From: Sulfuricurvum sp. | GTDB lineage: Bacteria; Campylobacterota; Campylobacteria; Campylobacterales; Sulfurimonadaceae | NCBI GenBank assembly: GCA_030696285.1 | Contig: JAUYSQ010000190.1 | Location: 1-45,027 of the forward strand | Length of the DNA stretch: 45,027 nt | Direction of reading: 5' to 3' | In this document: piece after piece, positions 33,917 through 41,894 of the stretch | How the letters are laid out: the number at the start of each line of letters is the position of its first letter | How positions within the stretch are numbered: position 1 is the first letter of the stretch | Made by a program: the position numbers and the translations under genes | The notes under the pieces: model-generated | Databases searched by the model: none | Seen by the model: the letters and a program-made list of their open reading frames with translations, nothing else | Told to the model about the DNA's origin: nothing

Positions 33917-35140
33917 TTAGATTTTTTTGAAAATGACGACACCATTGGTGCCGCCAAAACCAAAAGAGTTACTCATAACGACGTTAAGCTCTGCTTTACG
34001 TGCGACATTGGGAACAATATCCAAATCACAATCAGCATCAGGTGTTTCGTAGTTAATGGTCGGAGGGATAATACTATCACGCATTGCCATGATACTCACA
34101 ACCGCTTCAATACCCCCAGCAGCTCCCAAACAATGCCCTGTTTGACCTTTGGTCGAGCTGATCGGAGGACAGTTCTCAACTCCGCCGAATGTCTCTTTGG
34201 TTGCCATTGTCTCATACCAATCATTGTACTTGGTACTTGTACCATGCGCATTGATGTAATCGACTTTTGGATTTCCTGCCATTCTCATAGCCGCCTTCAT
34301 CGCACGTGCAGCGCCCTCGCCACCAGGAGCTGGCGTTGTGATATGGTTTGCATCACCGCTTTCACCAAATCCAATAAGTTCCGCATAAATACGCGCACCA
34401 CGTGCAATCGCACTCTCGTATTCTTCGAGTACAAGTGCTGCAGCACCCTCACCCATTACAAATCCCGTACGATCTGCATCAAATGGACGAGACGATTTTT
34501 TAGGCTCATCATTACGCGTCGAAAGGGCTTTCATGGCAGCAAATCCACCGATACCGACACCACAAATCGCTGATTCTGCTGCAACGACGAGCATTTGATC
34601 TGCACCGCCTGTCATAATGGTTTTTGCTGCTTCACTAATCCCATGAGTTCCTGCGGCACATGCCGTTACGCTTGAAAGGTTGGGTCCCTTAAGACCGTGT
34701 TCAATCGAGACAAATCCACCAAGCATATTAACAAGCGCTGAGGGGATAAAAAATGGAGAGATACGACGTGGACCTTTCGTCTCTAGTACGATAGAACTCG
34801 CCTCAATCGCTGCTAAACCACCGATCCCTGCTGCTGCACTGATCCCAAAACGGTCTTTGTCTATATCGGCATTCAATCCTGCATCCGCCATCGCTTCTTG
34901 CGCCGCTTTGAGTCCAAAATGGATAAAGCGATCCGCTTTTTTTACCTCTTTTGGGTGCATGACCGTTTCAGGATCGAATCCTTTTACTTCTCCTGCAATT
35001 TGGACACTGTGTTGTGATGCATCAAAAATAGTAATCATATCGATACCACACTCACCCGCACAAATAGCCTTAAAAGAACTCTCTTTGTCATGGCCCAATG
35101 CGTTGATCATACCCATGCCAGTTACTACTACTCGTTTCAC
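33917..35140 (-). CDS. fabF: Beta-ketoacyl-ACP synthase II
   Basis: FabF condenses malonyl-ACP with acyl-ACP. The 407 residues show the Cys-His-His triad: TACAAGTHG (Cys161), INAHGTSTKYND and GQTGHCLGAAG. The start MKRVVVTGMGMINALG is typical, with AGGAG before the ATG. It lies 97 bases downstream of acpP and nine bases before accA. Confidence 0.97.
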   Translation of the reverse strand: MKRVVVTGMGMINALGHDKESSFKAICAGECGIDMITIFDASQHSVQIAGEVKGFDPETVMHPKEVKKADRFIHFGLKAAQEAMADAGLNADIDKDRFGISAAAGIGGLAAIEASSIVLETKGPRRISPFFIPSALVNMLGGFVSIEHGLKGPNLSSVTACAAGTHGISEAAKTIMTGGADQMLVVAAESAICGVGIGGFAAMKALSTRNDEPKKSSRPFDADRTGFVMGEGAAALVLEEYESAIARGARIYAELIGFGESGDANHITTPAPGGEGAARAMKAAMRMAGNPKVDYINAHGTSTKYNDWYETMATKETFGGVENCPPISSTKGQTGHCLGAAGGIEAVVSIMAMRDSIIPPTINYETPDADCDLDIVPNVARKAELNVVMSNSFGFGGTNGVVIFKKI

Positions 35141-35237
35141 ATTTTCTCCTGCGTATCAATGGTCTTAATAGTAGGCTTGAAAAAGCCAACACTTAAAATC
35201 ACAGCATCAAGGCTTATTCACCTTGAAGCGTTAATGA

Positions 35238-35468
35238 TTACTTTTTACCTTCGATGTAGTTGATTACATCTTGAACTGTTTGGATTTTTTCTGCTTCATC
35301 ATCAGGAATTTCGATATCGAATTTCTCTTCAAGAGCCATTACCAATTCAACAACATCAAGGCTATCAGCACCAAGATCTTCTACGAATTTAGAATCCGCT
35401 TTTACTTCGTCCGGGTTAACGCTGAGTTGCTCAACCACTACTTCTTTAATGTCTTCCAAAAGTGCCAT
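35238..35468 (-). CDS. acpP: Acyl carrier protein
   Basis: A 76-residue acidic protein with the phosphopantetheine site [12 protein letters not shown] at Ser36, followed by [18 protein letters not shown]. It carries growing acyl chains for the neighbouring Fab enzymes. AGGAG precedes the ATG, and an extended -10 box lies upstream. Confidence 0.98.
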   Translation of the reverse strand: MALLEDIKEVVVEQLSVNPDEVKADSKFVEDLGADSLDVVELVMALEEKFDIEIPDDEAEKIQTVQDVINYIEGKK

Positions 35469-35501
35469 AATAGCTCCTGTTCATATGAATAAAATCGCCA
35501 A

Positions 35502-35510
35502 ATTATAACA
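35502..35510 (-). promoter_or_regulatory. Extended -10 promoter of acpP-fabF-accA
   Basis: The minus strand reads TGTTATAAT, a TGnTATAAT box, 34 bases before the acpP ATG. With the fabG terminator upstream, it makes acpP-fabF-accA a separate unit. Confidence 0.6.
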
Positions 35511-35524
35511 CATTTAACTTAAGT

Positions 35525-35550
35525 GGGGAAATTTTTCCTTTCATTTCCCC
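35525..35550. other. Inverted repeat upstream of the acpP promoter
   Basis: GGGGAAAT and ATTTCCCC form an eight-base stem with a ten-base loop, just upstream of the acpP -10 box at the -35 position and beyond. It could be an operator or a second part of the fabG termination region. The 160-base gap also has a partial TTAGC/GCTAA pairing between this and the terminator. Confidence 0.4.
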
Positions 35551-35594
35551 TCCTTCGGCTAGCTTAGCGCATATAGCCTTCGGTTCCAAAGCTA

Positions 35595-35618
35595 AAAAAT
35601 CCAAGCAGTTGGATTTTT
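35595..35618 (-). terminator. Terminator of fabG
   Basis: AAAAATCCAA and TTGGATTTTT form a perfect ten-base stem with a GCAG loop, ending in a run of T on the minus strand. It begins 11 bases after the fabG stop. Confidence 0.75.
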
Positions 35619-35628
35619 ATGACGCTTT

Positions 35629-36372
35629 TCACATATACATTCCGCCATTAACTTTAAGGGTTTCTCCCGTGATGTAGCTGGCGTGATCGCTGAGTAAAAA
35701 TGCCGTCGCTTCTGCCACTTCCGCAGCGTTACCAAAACGTGCCATTGGGATTTTGGCAGTAAAGGCTGCTTTCACCTCTTCTTTGAGTTCATCGGTCATA
35801 TCGGTTGCAATGAAACCCGGAGTGATGCAGTTATAACGAATACCGCTCGTAGCCGCTTCAATCGCAAAACTTTTGGTCATTGCAATCATTCCCCCCTTAG
35901 AAGCAGCATAATTGGTTTGCCCTGCATTGCCTGTTTCGCCCACGATAGAAGCCATATTGACCACACTCCCAAACTTTTGTTTTCGCATCGCCTTCATCGC
36001 TTCACGGCATCCGATAAACGCTGATGTAAGATTGGCATCCAGTACGCTTGTGAATTCTTCTGCCTTCATCCGCATGGCCAGCTTATCGTTTGTGATACCG
36101 GCATTATTAACCAAATAGGACAATTCGCCGTCTGAATCAATGATGGTTTTGATCGCATCGACAAACGCCGCTTCATCACTCACGTCAAATCCAATGACAG
36201 CTGCATTTCCCCCCTCGGCTTCGATCCCGGCTTTAATCGCATCGGCTGCATCGGCACCGCTTCGGTAGTTGATCCATACTTTTAAACCATATCCTGCCAA
36301 TACTTTTGCCACTTCAGCACCGATTCCTCGACTTGAACCTGTTACCAATACGTTTTTACCTGTGAATTTCAT
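35629..36372 (-). CDS. fabG: 3-oxoacyl-ACP reductase
   Basis: FabG reduces beta-ketoacyl-ACP with NADPH. The 247-residue SDR protein has VLVTGSSRGIGAEVAK, the NNAG motif (YLVNNAGITND), the Tyr-Lys pair in YAASKGGMIAMTKS, and the ending GETLKVNGGMYM, all typical of FabG. AAGGAT lies seven bases before the ATG. Confidence 0.96.
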   Translation of the reverse strand: MKFTGKNVLVTGSSRGIGAEVAKVLAGYGLKVWINYRSGADAADAIKAGIEAEGGNAAVIGFDVSDEAAFVDAIKTIIDSDGELSYLVNNAGITNDKLAMRMKAEEFTSVLDANLTSAFIGCREAMKAMRKQKFGSVVNMASIVGETGNAGQTNYAASKGGMIAMTKSFAIEAATSGIRYNCITPGFIATDMTDELKEEVKAAFTAKIPMARFGNAAEVAEATAFLLSDHASYITGETLKVNGGMYM

Positions 36373-36399
36373 TTTTATCCTTTATGATTAATATCTCTC

Positions 36400-36453
36400 G
36401 TCATTCCCGCGAAGGCGGGAATCTAGCTGGATCCCCGCCTTCGCGGGGATGAC
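36400..36453. repeat. Palindromic dispersed element, copy 3
   Basis: A 54-base element made of two 24-base arms that pair along their full length if G-T pairs are allowed. It starts GTCATTCCCGCGAAGGCGGG and ends CGCGGGGATGAC. It fills most of the gap between fabG and gpmI and lies five bases from the gpmI stop. The ends match the elements at 30705 and 32862. Confidence 0.8.
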
Positions 36454-36458
36454 AAATC

Positions 36459-37934
36459 TTATATGAGTGCCCCATCCATCTCAGCTGGGATTTCAATTCC
36501 CATCAGTTTTAACACGGTAGGGGCAACATTATTCAACGCTCCCGCATGGACATGATCTACTCCATCCGCCATCACAAAACACCATACTTTACCCACCGTA
36601 TGATTGGTCAAGATATTGCCCGCATCATCACGCATCTCTTCACAATTGCCATGATCGCTTGTCAGAACCATCGAATATCCATTCCGTTTTGCGGCTTCAA
36701 CAATGGTTCCCAGCTGTTCATCGACCGCTTCTACTGCCTTGATGGCTGCTTCAAAATTACCCGTATGACCCACCATATCACCATTGGCAAAGTTAACGAC
36801 GATAAAATCGATTCCCTCTTCTATCGCTTTTACGACCACGCTTCCCACTTCAGGAGCACTCATTTGAGGCTGCATATCGTAGGTTTTGACTTGCGGACTT
36901 GGAATCAACACACGCGTTTCGTTCTCGTAGGGCTCTTCGATACCGCCGTTAAAGAAAAACGTCACGTGGGCATATTTTTCTGTCTCAGCGGTATGCAATT
37001 GTCTTTTTCCTCCACGTGAAATCACTTCTGCAAGAGTATTGATGGGGGCATCTTTGGGAAACAATACGGGATAAGGGAAACTTTTATCGTATTGTGTCAT
37101 CGTGGCCAGATGGGTAGGGACAAATTTTCTCTCAAATCCTTTGAATTCCGGATCACCCAACGCGGATGAGAGCTGACGCATCCGATCGCTTCGAAAGTTA
37201 AGCGTTAAAACTGCATCCCCTTCTTTGAACCCTTCGTATCCATTAAAGGCACAAGGAACGATAAACTCATCGTTTTCACCTTTGGCATACGAGTTTTCGA
37301 TGTAATCGGCAACACTTTGATCACTCTTTGGGGTAGCATGCACGATAGCCTCAAACCCTTTTTGGACACGATCCCAACGATTATCCCGATCCATCGCATA
37401 AAAACGCCCGCCCAATGAGCCGATTTTAATATTTTGTCGTCCATGAGCTTTGATCGTATTCAAGAAATGGACAGCGGAGGTAGGAGAAACATCGCGTCCA
37501 TCCGTGATAAGATGAAGCCAAATCTCTTTCCCCTCATCTGCCGCAATCTCTGCTACGCCGATCAAATGATCGATATGCGAATGAACACCACCATCACTCA
37601 TAAGGGCAATCAGATGCAGTCGATTGCTTGTTTTGAGCAATGAAGAAAATATCTCATTACGCTCAAAACTTCCGTCCTCAAGGGCAAGTGAAATTTTGAC
37701 TAAATCTTGGTAAAGGACCCGTCCGCTGCCGATACTCATGTGCCCGACCTCTGAGTTACCCATCTGTCCCTCCGGCAATCCGACACTCAAACCGAACGTA
37801 TCGATAAGAGAGTGCGGAACACTCATAAACAGCTGATCGTATGTCGGTTTATGTGCGGCATGGAAAGCATTAAACGAGTGCTTTGGCGAATACCCAATCC
37901 CATCCGTAATGACCAAAACGGTTTTTTTGTTCAT
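36459..37934 (-). CDS. gpmI: Phosphoglycerate mutase, cofactor-independent
   Basis: GpmI interconverts 3- and 2-phosphoglycerate using two manganese ions. The 491 residues include the phosphoserine site GQMGNSEVGHMSIGSGR (Ser61), HLITDGRDVSP, and the metal ligands in VLTSDHGNCEEM and NFANGDMVGHTGN. AGGAGG lies four to five bases before the ATG. Confidence 0.97.
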   Translation of the reverse strand: MNKKTVLVITDGIGYSPKHSFNAFHAAHKPTYDQLFMSVPHSLIDTFGLSVGLPEGQMGNSEVGHMSIGSGRVLYQDLVKISLALEDGSFERNEIFSSLLKTSNRLHLIALMSDGGVHSHIDHLIGVAEIAADEGKEIWLHLITDGRDVSPTSAVHFLNTIKAHGRQNIKIGSLGGRFYAMDRDNRWDRVQKGFEAIVHATPKSDQSVADYIENSYAKGENDEFIVPCAFNGYEGFKEGDAVLTLNFRSDRMRQLSSALGDPEFKGFERKFVPTHLATMTQYDKSFPYPVLFPKDAPINTLAEVISRGGKRQLHTAETEKYAHVTFFFNGGIEEPYENETRVLIPSPQVKTYDMQPQMSAPEVGSVVVKAIEEGIDFIVVNFANGDMVGHTGNFEAAIKAVEAVDEQLGTIVEAAKRNGYSMVLTSDHGNCEEMRDDAGNILTNHTVGKVWCFVMADGVDHVHAGALNNVAPTVLKLMGIEIPAEMDGALI

Positions 37935-37965
37935 TTTGCCTCCTAATTAACCAAACTTTTGACTA

Positions 37966-37971
37966 ATTATA
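37966..37971 (-). promoter_or_regulatory. Putative gpmI promoter -10 box
   Basis: TATAAT on the minus strand, 32 bases before the gpmI ATG, in the 83-base divergent gap with mraY. Confidence 0.5.
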
Positions 37972-37989
37972 TTAAAATGTCACTTGCTT

Positions 37990-37995
37990 TACAAT
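37990..37995 (+). promoter_or_regulatory. Putative mraY-murD promoter -10 box
   Basis: TACAAT, 23 bases before the mraY ATG at 38018. It lies back to back with the gpmI promoter. Confidence 0.4.
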
Positions 37996-38017
37996 TTTGT
38001 CATCAAAGAGTCCTTTA

Positions 38018-39076
38018 ATGTTATATTGGTTTCATCAGTCTTTCGGTATTAATATTCTCCAGTACATCACCGTTCGTGCAGGGCTCGCTTTTTTTATCGG
38101 CTTATTACTCACCCTCTTTTTTATGCCCCGTTTTATCGCATGGGCACAGCGTTCCAGCAAGGTTCAACCCATCAATGAATACGTCAGTGCTCATCAGGGA
38201 AAAGCCAAAACACCGACGATGGGGGGGATCGTTTTTATCATCTCCACAATTATTGCATCGTTGCTTACCGTAAACGTTATGAACCCTTTTGCCATCGGCG
38301 CTTTGCTCACGTTGCTCTTTTATGGATATATCGGCTTTACCGATGACTGGGGGAAAATCCGAGGCGGTGACAACTTAGCCGGATTGAGTGCGCGTGCCAA
38401 ACTCACCCTCCAGCTCGTTTTTGGACTTGCCATCGGAATTTTTTTGATCTATGTCGCCAAACTCGAAACAGGTTTTTACGTCCCTTTTGTCAAATCCAGC
38501 CTCTTTGATATGGGGTATTTTAGTATCGGCTTCTGGGTCCTTGTCATCATTGCAACGTCCAACGCTGTCAATCTCACCGATGGACTCGACGGACTGGCTA
38601 CCGTCCCCTCCGTTTTTGCACTCCTCTCACTCAGTGTTATCGTCTATGTCGTCGGTCACGCTACCCTCTCACACTATCTTCTGATGCCGAAAATCCCTGC
38701 AGGGGAAGTAGTCGTCATCGCCGCTGCCCTCATTGGATCGCTTGTAGCTTTTTTATGGTTCAACTGCCACCCTGCGCAAGTATTTATGGGGGACAGCGGT
38801 TCCCTGACCCTCGGAGCGTTTATCGCCTATATGGCCATCATCGGTAAGAGCGAGATTTTGCTTATCCTGATCGGATTTATTTTTGTCATCGAAACAGTGT
38901 CGGTCATCTTGCAAGTAGGAAGCTACAAACTCCGTAAAAAAAGGGTCTTTTTAATGGCACCGATCCATCACCATTTCGAAATGAAACAGTGGGCAGAGAA
39001 CAAAATCATCGTACGATTTTGGATCATCGCCATGCTCTCCAATATTCTCGCACTCATCACCCTAAAGATTCGATAA
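38018..39076 (+). CDS. mraY: Phospho-N-acetylmuramoyl-pentapeptide transferase
   Basis: MraY makes lipid I from UDP-MurNAc-pentapeptide and undecaprenyl phosphate in the inner membrane. The 352-residue protein has about ten membrane segments and the family motifs [38 protein letters not shown] and [11 protein letters not shown] 38018 ([12 protein letters not shown]) is preferred to TTG 37997. A G7 run at 38221-38227 lies in the coding sequence for MGGI. It overlaps murD by one base. Confidence 0.97.
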   Translation: MLYWFHQSFGINILQYITVRAGLAFFIGLLLTLFFMPRFIAWAQRSSKVQPINEYVSAHQGKAKTPTMGGIVFIISTIIASLLTVNVMNPFAIGALLTLLFYGYIGFTDDWGKIRGGDNLAGLSARAKLTLQLVFGLAIGIFLIYVAKLETGFYVPFVKSSLFDMGYFSIGFWVLVIIATSNAVNLTDGLDGLATVPSVFALLSLSVIVYVVGHATLSHYLLMPKIPAGEVVVIAAALIGSLVAFLWFNCHPAQVFMGDSGSLTLGAFIAYMAIIGKSEILLILIGFIFVIETVSVILQVGSYKLRKKRVFLMAPIHHHFEMKQWAENKIIVRFWIIAMLSNILALITLKIR

Positions 39077-40281
39077 TGGAAAAAATGAATATCGCCTGTT
39101 TCGGATACGGAAAAACAACCCGCGCCATTGCTAAACTCCTCGGTTCTTGTACCTTCTTCGATGACAAAGTAACCAAACCCTTCACTGATGAAGAGGGAAA
39201 TCAGCTCAAGCCTGTGAGTGAATTTGACACCCGCTTTTTCACCCATGAGATCCCTTCCCCCGGTTTCCCGCCGTCGCATCCGCTCATTGCTCAAGCGACT
39301 CACCTCATCAGCGAATACGATTTTTTTGCCCCTAAAATGCCTTTTTCAATCTGGATCAGCGGAACCAACGGCAAAACGACGACGACACAAATGGTGGAAC
39401 ATCTCCTGGGAGACAAAGGAGCCATCAGCGGCGGAAACATCGGAACCCCATTGGCTGAGATGTCGAGCGACGCCCCTATCTGGATTTTGGAAACAAGCTC
39501 ATTCAGCATGCATTACAATCGTATCGCACACCCAAATATCTACGCCCTTCTCCCCGTCACCCCCGATCATGTGAGCTGGCATGGGAGTATGGAAGCCTAT
39601 TACGATGCAAAACTCAAACCTCTCTCTATGATGAAAGAGGGGGAAGCCGTCATCCTCCCTAAAATGTTTGCCGACGTCGAGACAAAAGGGTTCAAAATAC
39701 TCTATGAAAACGAAAAAGATTTAGCCGAATATTTCGGATTTGATGCGAGCAAAATCAAATTTAAAGGGGCATTTTTGATGGATGCCATGATCGCTATGGG
39801 GATTGATAAGATCCTCTACGATCGAATCGATTACGATCGTATCAATGCATTCATCCTCGATCCCCACCGTCAAGAGGAATTTCGTGATACCAAAAATCGT
39901 CTTTGGATCAATGATTCCAAAGCAACCAATATCGACGCTACCCTCGCCGCACTGCGTACCTACGGCGATCATCCGCTGCATCTGGTGCTTGGAGGAGATG
40001 ATAAAGGGGTAGAACTCGAGGAACTTTTTATCCCTCTTAAAAAATACGATGTCAGCGTTTATGCCATCGGCGCAAACGCACTGCGTCTTGAAGCGCTTTG
40101 CAAACAATACAGTATCCCTTGCACTCTATGCCATACCCTCGATGTCGCAGTAAAACAGATTAGCCAAAAACATAATCGCCACAGCATAGCCATGCTCTCT
40201 CCTGCCGCGGCAAGTTTGGATCAGTTTACATCGTATGCACAACGAGGAAATCTATTTAAAGAGTTGGCAACCACAATTTAA
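39076..40281 (+). CDS. murD: UDP-N-acetylmuramoylalanine--D-glutamate ligase
   Basis: MurD adds D-Glu to UDP-MurNAc-Ala with ATP. ATG 39076 overlaps the mraY stop (TAATG), giving 401 residues, the short form common in Campylobacterota. Motifs are SGTNGKTTTTQM (P-loop Lys100), ILETSSFSM, PVTPDHVSWHGSMEAY and WINDSKATNIDAT. The ending MLSPAAASLDQFTSYAQRG is also diagnostic. Confidence 0.97.
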   Translation: MEKMNIACFGYGKTTRAIAKLLGSCTFFDDKVTKPFTDEEGNQLKPVSEFDTRFFTHEIPSPGFPPSHPLIAQATHLISEYDFFAPKMPFSIWISGTNGKTTTTQMVEHLLGDKGAISGGNIGTPLAEMSSDAPIWILETSSFSMHYNRIAHPNIYALLPVTPDHVSWHGSMEAYYDAKLKPLSMMKEGEAVILPKMFADVETKGFKILYENEKDLAEYFGFDASKIKFKGAFLMDAMIAMGIDKILYDRIDYDRINAFILDPHRQEEFRDTKNRLWINDSKATNIDATLAALRTYGDHPLHLVLGGDDKGVELEELFIPLKKYDVSVYAIGANALRLEALCKQYSIPCTLCHTLDVAVKQISQKHNRHSIAMLSPAAASLDQFTSYAQRGNLFKELATTI

Positions 40282-40295
40282 GCTTCCTTTTAAGC

Positions 40296-40322
40296 TTGTG
40301 GAGCTATAATTGCACTCCACAA
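40296..40322 (+). promoter_or_regulatory. tRNA-Phe promoter inside an inverted repeat
   Basis: A TATAAT box at 40305-40310 lies 17 bases before the tRNA. It is flanked by a perfect eight-base inverted repeat, TTGTGGAG at 40296-40303 and CTCCACAA at 40315-40322. No T-run follows, so this is not a murD terminator. The repeat may be an operator or chance. Confidence 0.55.
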
Positions 40323-40327
40323 AACGT

Positions 40328-40403
40328 GGCTAATTAGCTCAGTCGGTAGAGCAGTAGACTGAAAATCTGCGTGTCCTTGGTTCGATTCCGAGATTAGCCA
40401 CCA
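40328..40403 (+). tRNA. tRNA-Phe (GAA)
   Basis: A 76-base cloverleaf. The acceptor arm GGCTAAT pairs with ATTAGCC, the D-arm is AGCTCAGTCGGTAGAGC, and the anticodon loop CTGAAAA gives anticodon GAA. The T-arm is CTTGGTTCGATTCCGAG. The discriminator base is A, and the CCA end is encoded in the DNA. Confidence 0.97.
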
Positions 40404-40559
40404 CCTTCACTTTCAAAACAATCCAGACCCATTTAGAAACATCTTATAAACCACCTAATTCAAGCACTTTCAGCCATTTTACTTGTCAAACAAAAATATT
40501 AATCGTAAACAATCAAAACGTGTTATCATACTTACTTATATTATTCCAAGGAGTATGTC

Positions 40560-40796
40560 GTGGAAACTAAGTTTCAAAATACCCCGTTTAAAGCTTCCCT
40601 CGATGCCGATACCGAGTATTGGTACTGTACGTGCGGTCTCTCTGAAACCTTTCCGTTTTGTGACGGAAGCCATAAAGGAACCGATAAAATACCAATCAAA
40701 TTCTCCGTCAAAGTCGATACGGATAAATGGCTCTGCCGATGCGGCCGGTCAGGACGCAAACCCTATTGCGATGGGTCTCATCAGCAAGGGGGTTAA
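40560..40796 (+). CDS. CDGSH iron-sulfur protein with two cluster motifs
   Basis: A 78-residue protein with two CDGSH zinc-finger-type motifs, each a three-Cys one-His ligand set: Cys23, Cys25, Cys34, His38 and Cys59, Cys61, Cys70, His74 (the latter in CRCGRSGRKPYCDGSH). These bind 2Fe-2S clusters and are linked to redox or iron handling; the exact role is unknown. The start is GTG at 40560, six bases after AAGGAG. It lies between tRNA-Phe and a membrane protein, near sodB. The 156-base gap before it holds only a weak TATCAT box near 40524. Confidence 0.9.
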   Translation: METKFQNTPFKASLDADTEYWYCTCGLSETFPFCDGSHKGTDKIPIKFSVKVDTDKWLCRCGRSGRKPYCDGSHQQGG

Positions 40797-40918
40797 GTTT
40801 CCTACAAAAAAATGACCATACCCCGCCTTAAACTTCTCTCCTACCTTCCTATTGCATACCGTTTTTAATCGGATGGATGCTACAACATAGATTGAGAATT
40901 CACAGAAGGAGAGTTTTC

Positions 40919-41779
40919 ATGAAACGCATTATTAATATCTACAATCAACACAAAAACAGTATTCAATTTTATCTTCGTAAAACGATGGAAAATTTTCGTC
41001 CCTCTTCAAGCGATTCGAAGGATATACGACGAGTTTTCGAATCTGAAAAATCGGCTGAAGTTATCTATGTTGTCAATGCTTCTTTTATCCAATCTACCCC
41101 AAGCTTCGGTCGAAACTATATCGATGAAAATCGTGATGGTACGGATAAATCTTTTTATTTTAAATGGGTCAGTTTTGCAGACGAATCGATCCATATCAGC
41201 AATCCCTATCTCCATCACGTTACTGGATTACCTACCCTTACAGCCGTAAAGCAGGACAATGATCGCTATCTTGTCGCCGATTTTGATATGCTCAAACTCC
41301 TCGAAGAGCTTCGTCTGATCGAACATAACAGTGCTTTTGAAAAAGTTAATGGGTTCGTTATGGGAATGGGTGGATTATTGCTGGGAATCGTATCTGTTTT
41401 TTTGATCTTGTATGGTGCCTATATCTTTTTTTCTATGCTCATTTCTCCCCATTCAGGAGAGGTTATTATGCATGAAATATTCACTTCGATTATTTCCATT
41501 ACTATCGGACTCGCCATCTACGATTTGGCCAAAACGCTTATAGAAAATGAAGTTCTCTTTAAAACGTTCAATTATGGCAACGATCTACAGAATAAAACCC
41601 TAAGTAAATTTTTAACCTCGATTATCATTGCTCTCTCGATTGAGTCACTTATGGCCGTATTCAAAATCGTCTTGGATGATTACAGTAAACTCATTAATGC
41701 CTTTTATTTAATTATCGGTGTAACGTTGCTCATTGTGGGAACCGGAATATACAATCAACTTTCCGCTAAAGCCAAATAA
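40919..41779 (+). CDS. PDC-like sensor membrane protein of unknown function
   Basis: A 286-residue protein starting at ATG 40919, seven bases after AAGGAG. Residues about 35-140 resemble a PDC/Cache-type domain (VIYVVNASFIQSTPSF, DGTDKSFYFKW, GLPTLTAVKQ). Four membrane segments follow at about 155-185, 195-220, 230-255 and 260-280. No signalling output domain is present, and the PDC-like part lacks a preceding membrane helix, so it may be cytoplasmic. I do not know its function. It stands between the CDGSH gene and sodB. Confidence 0.65.
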   Translation: MKRIINIYNQHKNSIQFYLRKTMENFRPSSSDSKDIRRVFESEKSAEVIYVVNASFIQSTPSFGRNYIDENRDGTDKSFYFKWVSFADESIHISNPYLHHVTGLPTLTAVKQDNDRYLVADFDMLKLLEELRLIEHNSAFEKVNGFVMGMGGLLLGIVSVFLILYGAYIFFSMLISPHSGEVIMHEIFTSIISITIGLAIYDLAKTLIENEVLFKTFNYGNDLQNKTLSKFLTSIIIALSIESLMAVFKIVLDDYSKLINAFYLIIGVTLLIVGTGIYNQLSAKAK

Positions 41780-41833
41780 ATTTTACCATGCTGAACAGTT
41801 ACTGAGATAAGATTTCAATCTTACTTCTTTGTG

Positions 41834-41871
41834 TATAATTTTATTATTAAAAGTTATTATAATAGTATAAT
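41834..41871 (+). promoter_or_regulatory. sodB promoter region with three TATAAT boxes
   Basis: TATAAT occurs at 41834-41839, 41858-41863 and 41866-41871 within an almost pure A/T stretch that includes TTATTATTAAAAGTTATTAT. It resembles AT-rich Fur-binding regions known in this phylum. AGGAGG at 41882-41887 is the binding site for sodB. Which box is used cannot be decided here. Confidence 0.45.
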
Positions 41872-41894
41872 TTTTAAAGTCAGGAGGAGTCGCG

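Noticed and set aside
33581-34573. A 330-codon open frame on the plus strand opposite accA and fabF
   Set aside because: It lies wholly opposite two well-supported genes, its translation is rich in Cys, His, Arg and Thr in no recognisable pattern, and it has no family similarity. It is a shadow of fabF codon usage.
38221-38227. G7 tract as a phase-variation site
   Set aside because: It encodes conserved Gly residues of the KTPTMGG motif in mraY, an essential gene, so on/off switching is implausible.
40483-40815. A 110-codon frame overlapping the CDGSH gene in another frame
   Set aside because: The CDGSH frame has two exact cluster motifs and a well-placed AAGGAG-GTG start; the longer frame has no similarity and no ribosome site.
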